NCBI RefSeq assembly: GCF_019112545.1 | Contig: NW_025064881.1 | Span: 1,338,591-1,402,590 of the forward strand | Reading direction: 5' to 3' | DNA: 64,000 bases | Source: Guyanagaster necrorhizus | Taxonomy: Eukaryota > Basidiomycota > Agaricomycetes > Agaricales > Physalacriaceae | Part shown: positions 55,738 to 64,000 of the stretch, piece after piece | Layout: each line of letters begins with the position of its first letter | Numbering within the stretch: the first letter of the stretch is position 1 | Notes under the pieces: model-generated | What the model was told of the DNA's origin: nothing | The model's database searches: none | What the model saw: the letters and a program-made list of their open reading frames with translations, nothing else | Program-made: the position numbers and the translations under genes

Positions 55738-57488
55738 ATGTCTACACCAGACCTTTCGACACAATCATCACGGTCGAAGCTACAACTTGATGGGCCAAGG
55801 CTTCAGGCCGCCTTCCCTTCTCACCAGCGCGGTTTGAGCGAATCTCATCAACGTCTGCGCCGTGGATTTCAAGAACAGCGCAAGTATCCCCGTTTTCAAT
55901 TTAAGATAATCATCTCACCTTTCAGCTAGGTAGCAAGGACAAAGATGACGGAGAAGTGAACCGTAAGAAAGGTGCTGCGGACGACGATGGTGACGACAAC
56001 GACGACGGCAACATTAAATCTAGTTGCGGCGGCAGCTCAAAGTCTGCCTCCCATGGAAGCGGACGGGGCATTGAAAGCGAGAATGGCGGAGAACTCAATA
56101 GAGGCAGCAACGATGGTAACGGAAGCGACCACCCCAGCAACTCTGATTCAACCAGTGATGATTCCTCCAGCGACGGAGGGAAGTCGACGGAGGGAAAATG
56201 CGCGGCATCATCTAGTAACGGCAGCAGTAGTTCCGCCGGCATGGCTGAAACAACCCCTGGTCCCGCCACTGGTGAAAACATATCGCAGTCTTCTTCCGCT
56301 TTATCCCAGTCATCCTCCGTACCATTCCAGTCTTTCTCATCGCAATCATCCGTTACATCCGATGTTGTAACGTCTTGTACTTCCGGGGGCCTGGCCTCGG
56401 TTGCGACGACATCTACTGGGCCTACACTTACTCCTTCAAGTTCATTTTCATCAACTTCACTATCATCCTCTCAAACCATCCGAGTGGTCATATCATCGTC
56501 TTCGACATCTGCAGTTCCCTCCACGACCTCCGCCTCATCAGCGTCAATCATCCCACTGTCAGCAGTGACGTCGCCGCCCCTCGTTATTACGAGTTTAGCA
56601 GCAACATCCACCGCATTCCCCACATCGCCTAGTAATCCCAGCTCTAATCCCAGCTCCCCCCCTTCTGAGTAATGCCTTTTTTTTCATCTGCATTGCTTCC
56701 GTTCTGACCGAGGTTCCATTTCTTCTAGCCTGTCACGTACGACGTTCGTACCTATAATTGGTGCAATTGCTGGTGCTGTGGTCGCCGTTTCTGCGGTCCT
56801 TCTTGTCATACTCTTTTGCCTTCGTCGACGGCGAAAGAGACACTGTGCTAAGATGGACTCTGGCTTCGCGCCGTACAACTCGTTCAAAGACGAAAAAATA
56901 CCAAATGAAGATCGCCTGCCGCAGAGTCCTCCGCCACTTGTGCGCGTCTTCCATCGAGTGTCATCCCTTCTGATGCCCCCTCATCCCACTGTGCGCCTTG
57001 CTGAGAGCCGTGCTCAAACTCCCATTCACAATCCTTTTGCCGAGACTAATTCTTTTGCGAGTTCTCGAGTCTCCTGGTTGAGCTATGTCTCTAGCCATCC
57101 TTCACTGCAAAGGGGTGTCGGAACTATAGAAGAAACCATGAGATCAAACCCATTTGATGATCCAGTGGATTTTTCTGCTAATACACAAACATCGTCACCT
57201 TTAGAACGAGTATCTTCACTGCAACCAGGTACAACTATCTTAGAAAGGCACCATTCAACTCCACTCGTCTTGCCTCCACCTGAAAGCCGCTTCTCCATGA
57301 CCGCCTCTGCTGAACTATCACCACACGAAGATCCAGATCGATTCTCCAGCTGGACCGATAGAAAGACGATGTCTCGTCATTCAGCGATGAAAGACAGCCC
57401 TCTTCAAAAACTCAGTATGGAGCTGCACCCCGTCGATGTCGGGAGCTCAAACGGCGCAGGTACTCATTTGACAGGGTCGCCGAGGTAA
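55738..57488 (+). CDS. Mucin-like Ser/Thr-rich type I membrane protein (second)
   Basis: From about 55945 the exon encodes KGAADDDGDDNDDGN, then a long Ser/Thr/Gly stretch (SSDGGKSTEGKCAASSSNGS, TTSTGPTLTPSSSFSSTSLS). An intron near 56668-56735 joins PPSD to LSRTTFVPIIGAIAGAVVAV, the start of a transmembrane helix (VVAVSAVLLVILFCL) with a basic stop-transfer RRRRKRH. The cytoplasmic tail has NPFAETNSFASSRVSWLS and NPFDDPVDF (NPF motifs, possibly endocytic), ending HLTGSPR at 57488. The start is uncertain; the first ATG at 55738 is nominal and the upstream phase is not closed. Architecture equals that of 20378-23271, but the sequences are not clearly alignable outside low-complexity parts. Confidence 0.6.
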
Positions 57489-59109
57489 ACGGTGTCAGAG
57501 AATGGCACAGTTGAATTCTGCGGGCCTAAGGCGCCGAGCTATTTTGATACTTCATTGCTAGCTGGTAGGGCGTTCTACAACACCTTGTATGTCGCTAGCA
57601 GCATACCAGGACCTTATGTATTTAACTTTTATTTTCTATTATTTATTCGTTGTATTATATAGCTGATACTATTTCCGTAATACTTTTGTATCGTCTATCA
57701 TATACAGGTTCGTACTAGAGTATCCATGAAGGCGTCCCAAGTGAAGCCCTCCAATGATCCTCTCTACCGCAACTTTTCAACGTTCAATTTGAACATCATG
57801 GCACATTGACGAAACAATTCGATATCTCTAAATAGTCGAAGGTGATGTCCGTCCGTGGTAGATAGACGTCGACGGTGGATATTGGGTCATAAATTTTGGG
57901 AAATAAAGAGATGGTGCGATAAGGCAGAGACCTGAACGACAATTATTCAGAATGGTTAGGATCCATGCGCTGAAAGGGGCTCAACTGCCAACGAGACGCG
58001 CTGCAACGTAGGAAAGCTTGATCCACCTACACTCCCCCGCAATAATGGCCAACGATCCATTATCATCCAACCAATTGCGACGCAACTGGGCGTCCAGTCG
58101 ACCAAACGCATACATCCTTTGATTAAATGCCTTATGGATATATTATTGATTAGAATAGCCCGATATTCTGGTTTCATCGCTTCCCTCGCTAAGAGCCATT
58201 TCTGTGAGAATGTCGTCTGGACGGACGGTCTGGCAATTAAGACTAGGTTTCGGCGCAGATTCTGCAGTCATACCGGTGTTTGTGAGGATGAAAAAACGTG
58301 GACCCGGAAATCATGTATCTGTACGGTTGCCAGACGTAAAGCGTAATGTTTTCGGGTAGATCCAGAGTGTGATGTCAAGTTCTGTGATGGAGACATCATC
58401 TCGATATTCGTAACCAAGGATCTTCAGTGATCCTACTCTGGAATTAGAAAGTCTTGGAAAATGTCCGGTAAAATAGATATTGGAGATGGTAACTTTATGA
58501 TCCAGTTGCCGCTGACACATTTATACCATAATCTTCCAAGGGTTTATAATCAGTTGATTGTTTATTGGTAACAAAGTATCACACCCATACAAGGAAATAA
58601 GAGAATAGGCGAGAAAGAATGAGAGAAGCATTGAACGTGATGGTGTCGGAGAAAATCCGAAAACTGGAAGACATTGTGGCTGTGCATACCATCATTTCGT
58701 CTTCCTCGTTCCATGGCCATCGGAATATTTGCCCTTCGCATAGCTGCACAATTTCTATCTGGACAAGACTGCTACCAAATTTCTCATCTGACTTGATGAA
58801 AATCTTATTTTAGCTCTAGATTCGCCAGATGATACTATTTTCAATCGACTTTGCTTCTTTCGTTATCTTCCAGAAGTGGTGTTACAGGGTTGAAAATATT
58901 ATAGATCACTCCAACTATACAGAAAACGGACCGTCAAGCGGACCGTGTGTGCGCTACATCATCAGATGACTTTGGTTCTCCAGTACGGCGACCGAACTTC
59001 TGCGAAACCGATATCACTTATTCCCCCCGGAGCCCATCATCGCGAACTCTATAAATCTTGGTTCTCATGATCCTTCTCTCCCCTGGTTTCTTGTCTAACG
59101 AAAGTATCC
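57489..59109. other. About 1.6 kb without a firm gene
   Basis: On the minus strand 57960-58200 reads ALSEGSDETRISGYSNQ, then after a stop YAFGRLDAQLRRNWLDDNGS, LAIIAGECRWIKLSYVAARL. This may be a decayed gene. Plus-strand 58619-58813 shows nothing. The sugar-transporter promoter occupies the last few hundred bases. Confidence 0.35.
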
Positions 59110-61619
59110 ATGGCTAAAGCGGCCCCGACAAACAAACGGACTGTTTTACTCGCCGTTTTCGTTGCATTTGGTATGTGAGCTTCTAGTTTCGAGGCTACTA
59201 CGTACTTACCACGCTGTAGGAGGTAAGCCGATACTTATACCGCAAGCGGAATCATGTTGAACGTCCTTTTCGGCTAGGCTTTCTATTTGGATACGATATT
59301 GGGGTCATCTCGTGAGTGTTCCTGGAGTTACAAGTATACCGAGCTCAGTTACGCTCTGACAGAGGATGTCTAATCATGCCTGATTTTATACGTCGATTTG
59401 GTTATCCCGATACCGCAAACCCTGGAAAATACATTTTAGACAGTGATCGGCAGTCCATTATCACATCCCTCCTGTCGGCGGGAACATTTGTGTAGGGTTT
59501 ATTCTACGCTCCCGCTCAGAATACTAATGCGTTTATAGCGGTGCCTTAGCACAGGCTTTGACATCTGATAGATTCGGCCGTCGCGGCTCAATACTCATCT
59601 GGGCTGCTATTGTAAAATTCTCTTCAACGGAACTGTGTAGATAATACTAACCCTCTACTCGTTCTTTCCTAGTTCACTGCTGGGACCGCCGTACAAACCG
59701 GGACGACAACCTCTATCGCCCAAATTTCGGTTGGCCGCTTTATTGCAGGTCTTGGTGTCGGAGCTATGTCAGCTATTGTGCCGTACGTTCTTCGCATTTT
59801 TAACGGTACGGTCTTACGTATGGGATATAGACTGTATAACGGAGAGACAGCTCCCAAAGCATTGCGAGGTATGTTACTGGTGTTATATCAACTTCAAATC
59901 ATCATTGGGTGGGTCACCGCACCGTCCCGTTCTTTTAATGTCTTGAACATCTGCTTCCAGTATATTCATCAGCTACATCATCGACCTTGGCACACATACG
60001 ATTCCTGGATCTGCATCTTGGCGCATCCCGGTCGGTCTGCAAATGCTTTGGGGACTGATTATTCTATCCGGGATCTTCTTCCTTCCAGAGTCACCGTGTG
60101 TCCGTGTCGCTATCATCAGTTTAGTGGTACTGATTTCCTCTAGTCGGCATCTTTTGGGCACAGAACGCACTGAGGAAGCTCGAAGAGTCATTGCTGAGCT
60201 AAACGGTGTTCCCATAGACGATCCTCTTGCCGAAGAGACTGTTGAAGAACTGATGTTCAGTATCAGAGCCGAGAACGAGAACGGAAAGGCGACATGGCTT
60301 GAATGTTTCTCAACGAGAAACGCTCTTTGGAAACGTACCATGAACGGCATGATGTTGCAATTTATTCAACAGCTCAATGGGCAGAACTTTTACTGTAAGG
60401 TTTCGTGTTCCATTGTACTAAGCAGCTGACCGACTGGTTTACTATCTATAGATTACTACGGAGATACATTTTTCCAGAGTGCTGGGACTCTGTTCGTGGG
60501 GATTTTTTTTGTTGCAGCTGGGCCTTACATTGCCTAGGCTTTCCCCTTATGTTATTCAAACTATACTGGGAGCGGTATCAGTTGCAGGTACTATTCCCGC
60601 ACTGGTGAGTTCTTGGCCCTTTATAAGTCCAGACCTTAAATGGAGCTCGAACATGCAGTATCTAATTGAGGCATGGGGCCGCCGCCGTGTGAGTCGTACA
60701 CGATCTCCTCCGTGAAACAGCGTTGACATTCGCATGTCAGTCACTCCTTGTTGGTTCCGTCTTGGAAGCCATTTGCTCTCTCATCGTTCGTATTTCTTCA
60801 TTGCGCGAGTGATCCGAAACCAAGTCACATCTACTCTTTAGGCAGGACTTGTCGGCCACTTCACTCTCGCGCCGTCAGGGACCCCAACGAGCCAGCTGAC
60901 CCAGCGGAATAAACAAGGAGGTAAGCCTTTTTTAAAACACGTCGTCGCTGTCCAGGCTTGAAAAACGGCCTATACAGGCGATACGCTGATCGCATTCGCA
61001 ATTCTACATGTTTTCTCCTTCTCCGTCTTCTGGGGACCAGTTCCGTACGATCCTGAATTTCATGAAAACCTCAGGCGAAGACTTAACCCCACATTTACTA
61101 GATGGGTATACCTTGGCGAATCGTTCCCTCTTCGGGTTCGCCCCAAAGCCATAGCACTTGGAAGTGCCACGAATTGGTTGTGGAATTTCATGCTCTCATT
61201 CTTCTCGCCACGGATTGCAAACGAGTATGTATTGAGTCATTTGATCATGCATATACCTATAATTGTTGTTCACTAGCATTGGCCCTCTTATCCTGATGAT
61301 ATTCTTTGGGATGCTGGTCTTTGGTATGCATATACCGTACTATGATATTCGACAATACCTGATTCCGTTCCTTCAGGATATGCCTATGTATATTTATTCA
61401 TCCCAGAAACCAAGGGTCTCAGTCTGGAGGAGGTAAACAGTTACAGCACCTCACCACAAGGAATGTTCTGATCACTGGCTTTAGGTTGATGAAATGTACC
61501 GCTCTGGTGTTAAGCCATGGAACAGTGTATCTTGGAAGCCTCATTTGCTTGACCACATACATGACCAGAATGCAGAAAGAATTTCTGAGGTCAAGCTTGA
61601 TGAAAAGGATTCGGCTTAA
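59110..61619 (+). CDS. MFS monosaccharide/sugar transporter
   Basis: This is a twelve-helix proton symporter of the sugar porter family at the plasma membrane. It starts MAKAAPTNKRTVLLAVFVAF. After two short introns comes GFLFGYDIGVIS in helix 1. DSDRQSIITSLLSAGTFVGA, DRFGRRGSILIWAA (sugar-porter signature), VGRFIAGLGVGAMSAIVP and YNGETAPKALRGMLLVLYQL follow. ISYIIDLGTHTIPGSASWRI and GLQMLWGLIILSGIFFLPES end the first half. The central loop has RTEEARRVIAELNGV. The second half has GMMLQFIQQLNGQNFYYYYG, IEAWGRRR, FSVFWGPVPWVYLGESFPLR, PKAIALGSATNWLWNFMLSF and LFIPETKGLSLEEV with the PETKG signature. It ends DEKDSA at 61617-61619. PESPR and PETKG make the family certain. Glucose versus other hexose or pentose preference is not readable. 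Confidence 0.92.
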
Positions 61620-62381
61620 GAGACATCGATTGGTATATAATTTGCATATGAATGTCTTGATAAATGTAAACATCGATGCCTTGTCGCCTCTTTGGGACGC
61701 AAAAGTTTCGTGGAAACTGAATTGATACAAACTTAACAGGACTAAGTGCTCGCTGTGAAGTTCAGACTTCTGTAGTATGAACGCGCAAGGCAACGCAAGA
61801 ATTATGTTACCACGTGATCGTGAGCGGTCTCACCTGCTTAGCGCCACCAAATATACTCTTGACCTCGTTCGGGCTCACGGTTGCATTACCCTGCCTCTAG
61901 GAGTTGTAGTGATCAGCCACTGAACTACAGGAACATGTCATCTGCCTTGCAGCGTTTATGACCATTGACAGCTGCTTAGGTTTCTCTATTGAACATGAGA
62001 GAAATAACCACCTCACTTGCAGCAAGATTTCAGAAAATTGGCAGAAAAGACTGCAATGGAGGATCATTGGAAACTCTCAAATGATTAAATTACCCATGGA
62101 CTATCCCATTAATATGAGGAGTGGATGAAAAAGTGAGGCCCACAAGTAGAGGAAATGTATTTGGCAAAACTGCATTTGAAACCCTAGATGCATGGGAAGT
62201 ACCAGTGGGCTTTTGTGAAGATTGGCATGCCTAGCAGTGATGGTGAAAGGGTGGTAATTGCTGGTTCCACCATCACCACTCCAATAAGCATCGGAGGTTG
62301 AGCGACTTTTTGAGTTTCTGTATATGACATGATGAATCAGTGAATCGGGAAGGTTTAAGTGCTACATATCCCATCCATGGA
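61620..62381. other. Intergenic, possible decayed element
   Basis: Around 62040-62330 broken readings such as VFGKTAFETLDAWEVPVGFC and GMPSSDGERVVIAGSTITTP appear in different frames with stops. They look like remains of a coding element, possibly a transposase, but no motif is conclusive. No gene called. Confidence 0.3.
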
Positions 62382-62479
62382 GCCTGCCTAGCTCAATCGG
62401 CTAGAGCGTCAGACTTTTATGGCAAAGAGAGTGTCGTTACATAATCTGAAGGCTGCGAGTTCGACCCTCGCGGTGGGCT
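62382..62479 (+). tRNA. tRNA-Lys(UUU) with a 24-nt intron
   Basis: The cloverleaf can be drawn from sequence. The acceptor gcctgcc (62382-62388) pairs with ggtgggc (62472-62478), with G-U pairs. The D arm is gctc...gagc. The anticodon stem tcaga (62409-62413) pairs with tctga (62445-62449). The T arm is gcgag-ttcgacc-ctcgc. The anticodon ttt is at 62416-62418, flanked by C-T and A37. An intron at 62420-62443 sits between positions 37 and 38, the canonical site for nuclear tRNA introns. The discriminator is T, as in some fungal tRNA-Lys. A short T-run follows at about 62487. Confidence 0.85.
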
Positions 62480-63035
62480 ACTTAAGATTTTGTCCACGTC
62501 TCTCATGGACACATTACTGTCAACGCCTGGGCGGGGGAAGCGTACGAGGGCCCCAGCGCGGCAATTTACAGTTTTGTACCGATCTCCTCAAGGGGGGAAG
62601 GTTTGAATTATATGGTCATTTACCAGATTCTTCATCTTTGTATTTTTGTAATGCACCTACAAGTATTGCAATCTATTGCTGTACTTCGTAAACAAAATGT
62701 TCAAGTCCTTAGTGATCTTCACACGGGAGGATTAGTGAATGTACCAAACATTAAGAACGTAGATATCCAAGGTGCGTGCTCGAACTGAACTATATCCTCC
62801 GTTAAGGAGTGCAAAATCTTATCAGGGTCGCTTGATTTCCGACTGAGTGTGTCCAGCGTAGGACCGGACTGGTATAGCCGTGACAGCACTTGTAAAGGCC
62901 GCAGAGTTCAAGAACGCTAGGTCCATAGAGAAAACAATACACCTGCTGCAGCGGAAAAACTTGTTTGACGTGGATTCATCGTTGACATTCGTTTCGTCGT
63001 ATCGTACACACATCTTATAATAACATCTCAAACGG
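62480..63035. other. Intergenic between tRNA-Lys and ubiquitin hydrolase
   Basis: No gene is supported. Plus-strand open stretches 62419-62691 and 62603-62788 overlap the tRNA or lack features. Confidence 0.45.
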
Positions 63036-63830
63036 TCAGACTTGCTGAGGAACAAGGGCCATCAGACTGAAATTGGGGTTTCCGTCCTGTTCCCTTTTGA
63101 TGAACTCCTTCACCAAGCTCAGACCACCTTCGCTAAACAGGTCCTCGTCCCCCTTCAGCTGCACGCCCTTATCGACGGGCCCCTTCTTCGAACCGTCCAT
63201 CTCGTATAATCGATTGTTCTTGTGTGATTTGACAAAAGCCACATAATGATAATCGACTTCGACATTGGCATCAGGCGCCGCAGTCGAACCCTGGATCGCT
63301 GCACGCGCATGCGCCTCTTCGACCTCCTTAGAGTCTTCAAGAGCACGCGCGCGCTCGACAGGATCCAACGGGATGACTTTGTCAAGCAGCTTGGCCAATT
63401 TTGAGGTCGGTGCTGTAAGGCCATCAGTGAAAGCATACGTACAGAAACAGTTGGGAAACGCACGAATCAGATTTTTTGCGTCACCATTGCACACAGCGTG
63501 TAGGATCGCATACAGCCCACAAGCATTGTCGATCGTCTGCTTAAACCAGACGACATCTTCCCCATCCCCCTTCCCAACGTACGCTGAACGTGTCGCTTCC
63601 TCTGCCGTCTTTTGATTTTTGTATGCATCACTGGTACTCGGAAATATTAACACAAGCGCATACACTGGCCGGGACACCATTGCCATTAGATCAGGTTCCT
63701 CGACGGAGTAGACATCCTGGAACTGGAGCGTGTCGACGCCGAGATTTTGGATGAGCTCAGTGAAGACCTCTGGGTTCGACTCGAGAGGGACATAATACTT
63801 GCGGTACTCTTCTTTTTGTTCTGTCGCCAT
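63036..63830 (-). CDS. YUH1: Ubiquitin carboxyl-terminal hydrolase, UCH family (Yuh1/UCHL3)
   Basis: This cysteine protease trims small adducts from the C-terminus of ubiquitin, and in yeast of Rub1. It starts MATEQKEEYRKYYVPLESNP at 63830. The UCH core has FTELIQNLGVDTLQFQDVYS, ALVLIFPSTSDAYKN, and WFKQTIDNACGLYAILHAVC with the oxyanion Gln and nucleophile Cys. DYHYVAFVKSHKNNRLYEMD supplies the catalytic His and Asp, and LMALVPQQV ends it at 63036. A 51-nt intron (gtgcgttt...ccttacag, about 63419-63469) is in frame, so translation through it is open. Removing it gives NLIPPTSKLAKLL, as expected. Length and motifs are normal for the family. Confidence 0.92.
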   Translation of the reverse strand: MATEQKEEYRKYYVPLESNPEVFTELIQNLGVDTLQFQDVYSVEEPDLMAMVSRPVYALVLIFPSTSDAYKNQKTAEEATRSAYVGKGDGEDVVWFKQTIDNACGLYAILHAVCNGDAKNLIRAFPNCFCTYAFTDGLTAPTSKLAKLLDKVIPLDPVERARALEDSKEVEEAHARAAIQGSTAAPDANVEVDYHYVAFVKSHKNNRLYEMDGSKKGPVDKGVQLKGDEDLFSEGGLSLVKEFIKREQDGNPNFSLMALVPQQV

Positions 63831-64000
63831 TGGAGATGGGAATGAAAGAAATGATACGTTTCAGTGCTGTTTCAGTGGGCACCCGGGCCGTCGAATGTTG
63901 GTATCGGCTTTAGAACCAAATTGTCTGCCGAACTTTCGCCGCGGCCAGGGTCAGCCCCCATAAATGTCTTCCACTTTACTACGGACGAGTAGAAGATTGC
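63831..64000. promoter_or_regulatory. Upstream region of the ubiquitin hydrolase gene
   Basis: A short divergent flank reaching the window end. No gene visible and no clear motif. Confidence 0.4.

Noticed and set aside
57960..58560. Minus-strand pieces such as YAFGRLDAQLRRNWLDD
   Set aside because: They read like protein but are interrupted by stops, have no splice solution and no family I recognise, so no gene was called.
1..64000. CRISPR arrays, operons, bacterial ribosome binding sites, rRNA genes
   Set aside because: None seen. The introns and gene families mark the DNA as fungal nuclear, and the only regular direct repeats are the 18-bp coding repeat and the LTR-internal units.

Overview
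The window looks like nuclear DNA of a mushroom-forming basidiomycete (Agaricomycetes). The genes are dense, lie on both strands and are cut by many 43-88 nt GT-AG introns. Several families are typical of this group: a multi-pass protein of the agaricomycete 7-TM-like type, a DUF7918-like protein, a FunK1-like kinase fragment, an E(z) methyltransferase, GH128 and GH51 enzymes, and copia and LINE debris. All calls come from reading translated segments and splice signals by eye; no database search was run. Exon joins given here are my own reconstructions. Where the phase closes and the total length divides by three, I say so.

Layout. 1-12.2 kb: the 3' end of a multi-pass membrane protein, an E(z)/KMT6 H3K27 methyltransferase, then a Zn2Cys6 regulator, a short-chain dehydrogenase and a divergent dihydroxyacetone-synthase/transketolase. 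The last three look like a small catabolic cluster around a bidirectional promoter with three GCGGGG-type motifs. 12.2-20.3 kb: an accessory, repeat-rich stretch with an LTR-like element with target-site duplications, a perfect 27-bp hairpin, and two paralogous small zinc-binding proteins. The paralogues have unusual finger spacing and lie either side of broken copia Gag and LINE pieces. A one-pass membrane protein follows. 20.3-31.3 kb: a Ser/Thr-rich mucin-like membrane protein, a GCK-III/STE20 kinase, two tandem broken copies of an unrecognised gene (one split by a second copy of the LTR-like element), and a tRNA dihydrouridine synthase (Dus2).

31.8-36.5 kb: two secreted glycoside hydrolases meet tail to tail, a GH51 arabinofuranosidase and a GH128 endo-beta-1,3-glucanase, both with micro-exons. 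36.5-44.2 kb: mostly poor in recognisable genes apart from a glutamine-synthetase-like enzyme. 44.2-57.5 kb: conserved cell-biology genes, with the DASH subunit Ask1, a UPF0014/FetB-like permease divergent from a DUF7918-like protein, an MDR oxidoreductase and exocyst Exo84, followed by a second mucin-like membrane protein. 57.5-64 kb: an MFS sugar transporter, an intron-containing tRNA-Lys(UUU) and a ubiquitin C-terminal hydrolase.

The most interesting material is the two-member zinc-finger family with exactly conserved non-classical spacings, the transposon-split tandem gene pair of unknown family, the regulator-SDR-DHAS cluster, and the run of 10-16 nt micro-exons. One of these carries the acid/base glutamate of the GH51 enzyme.
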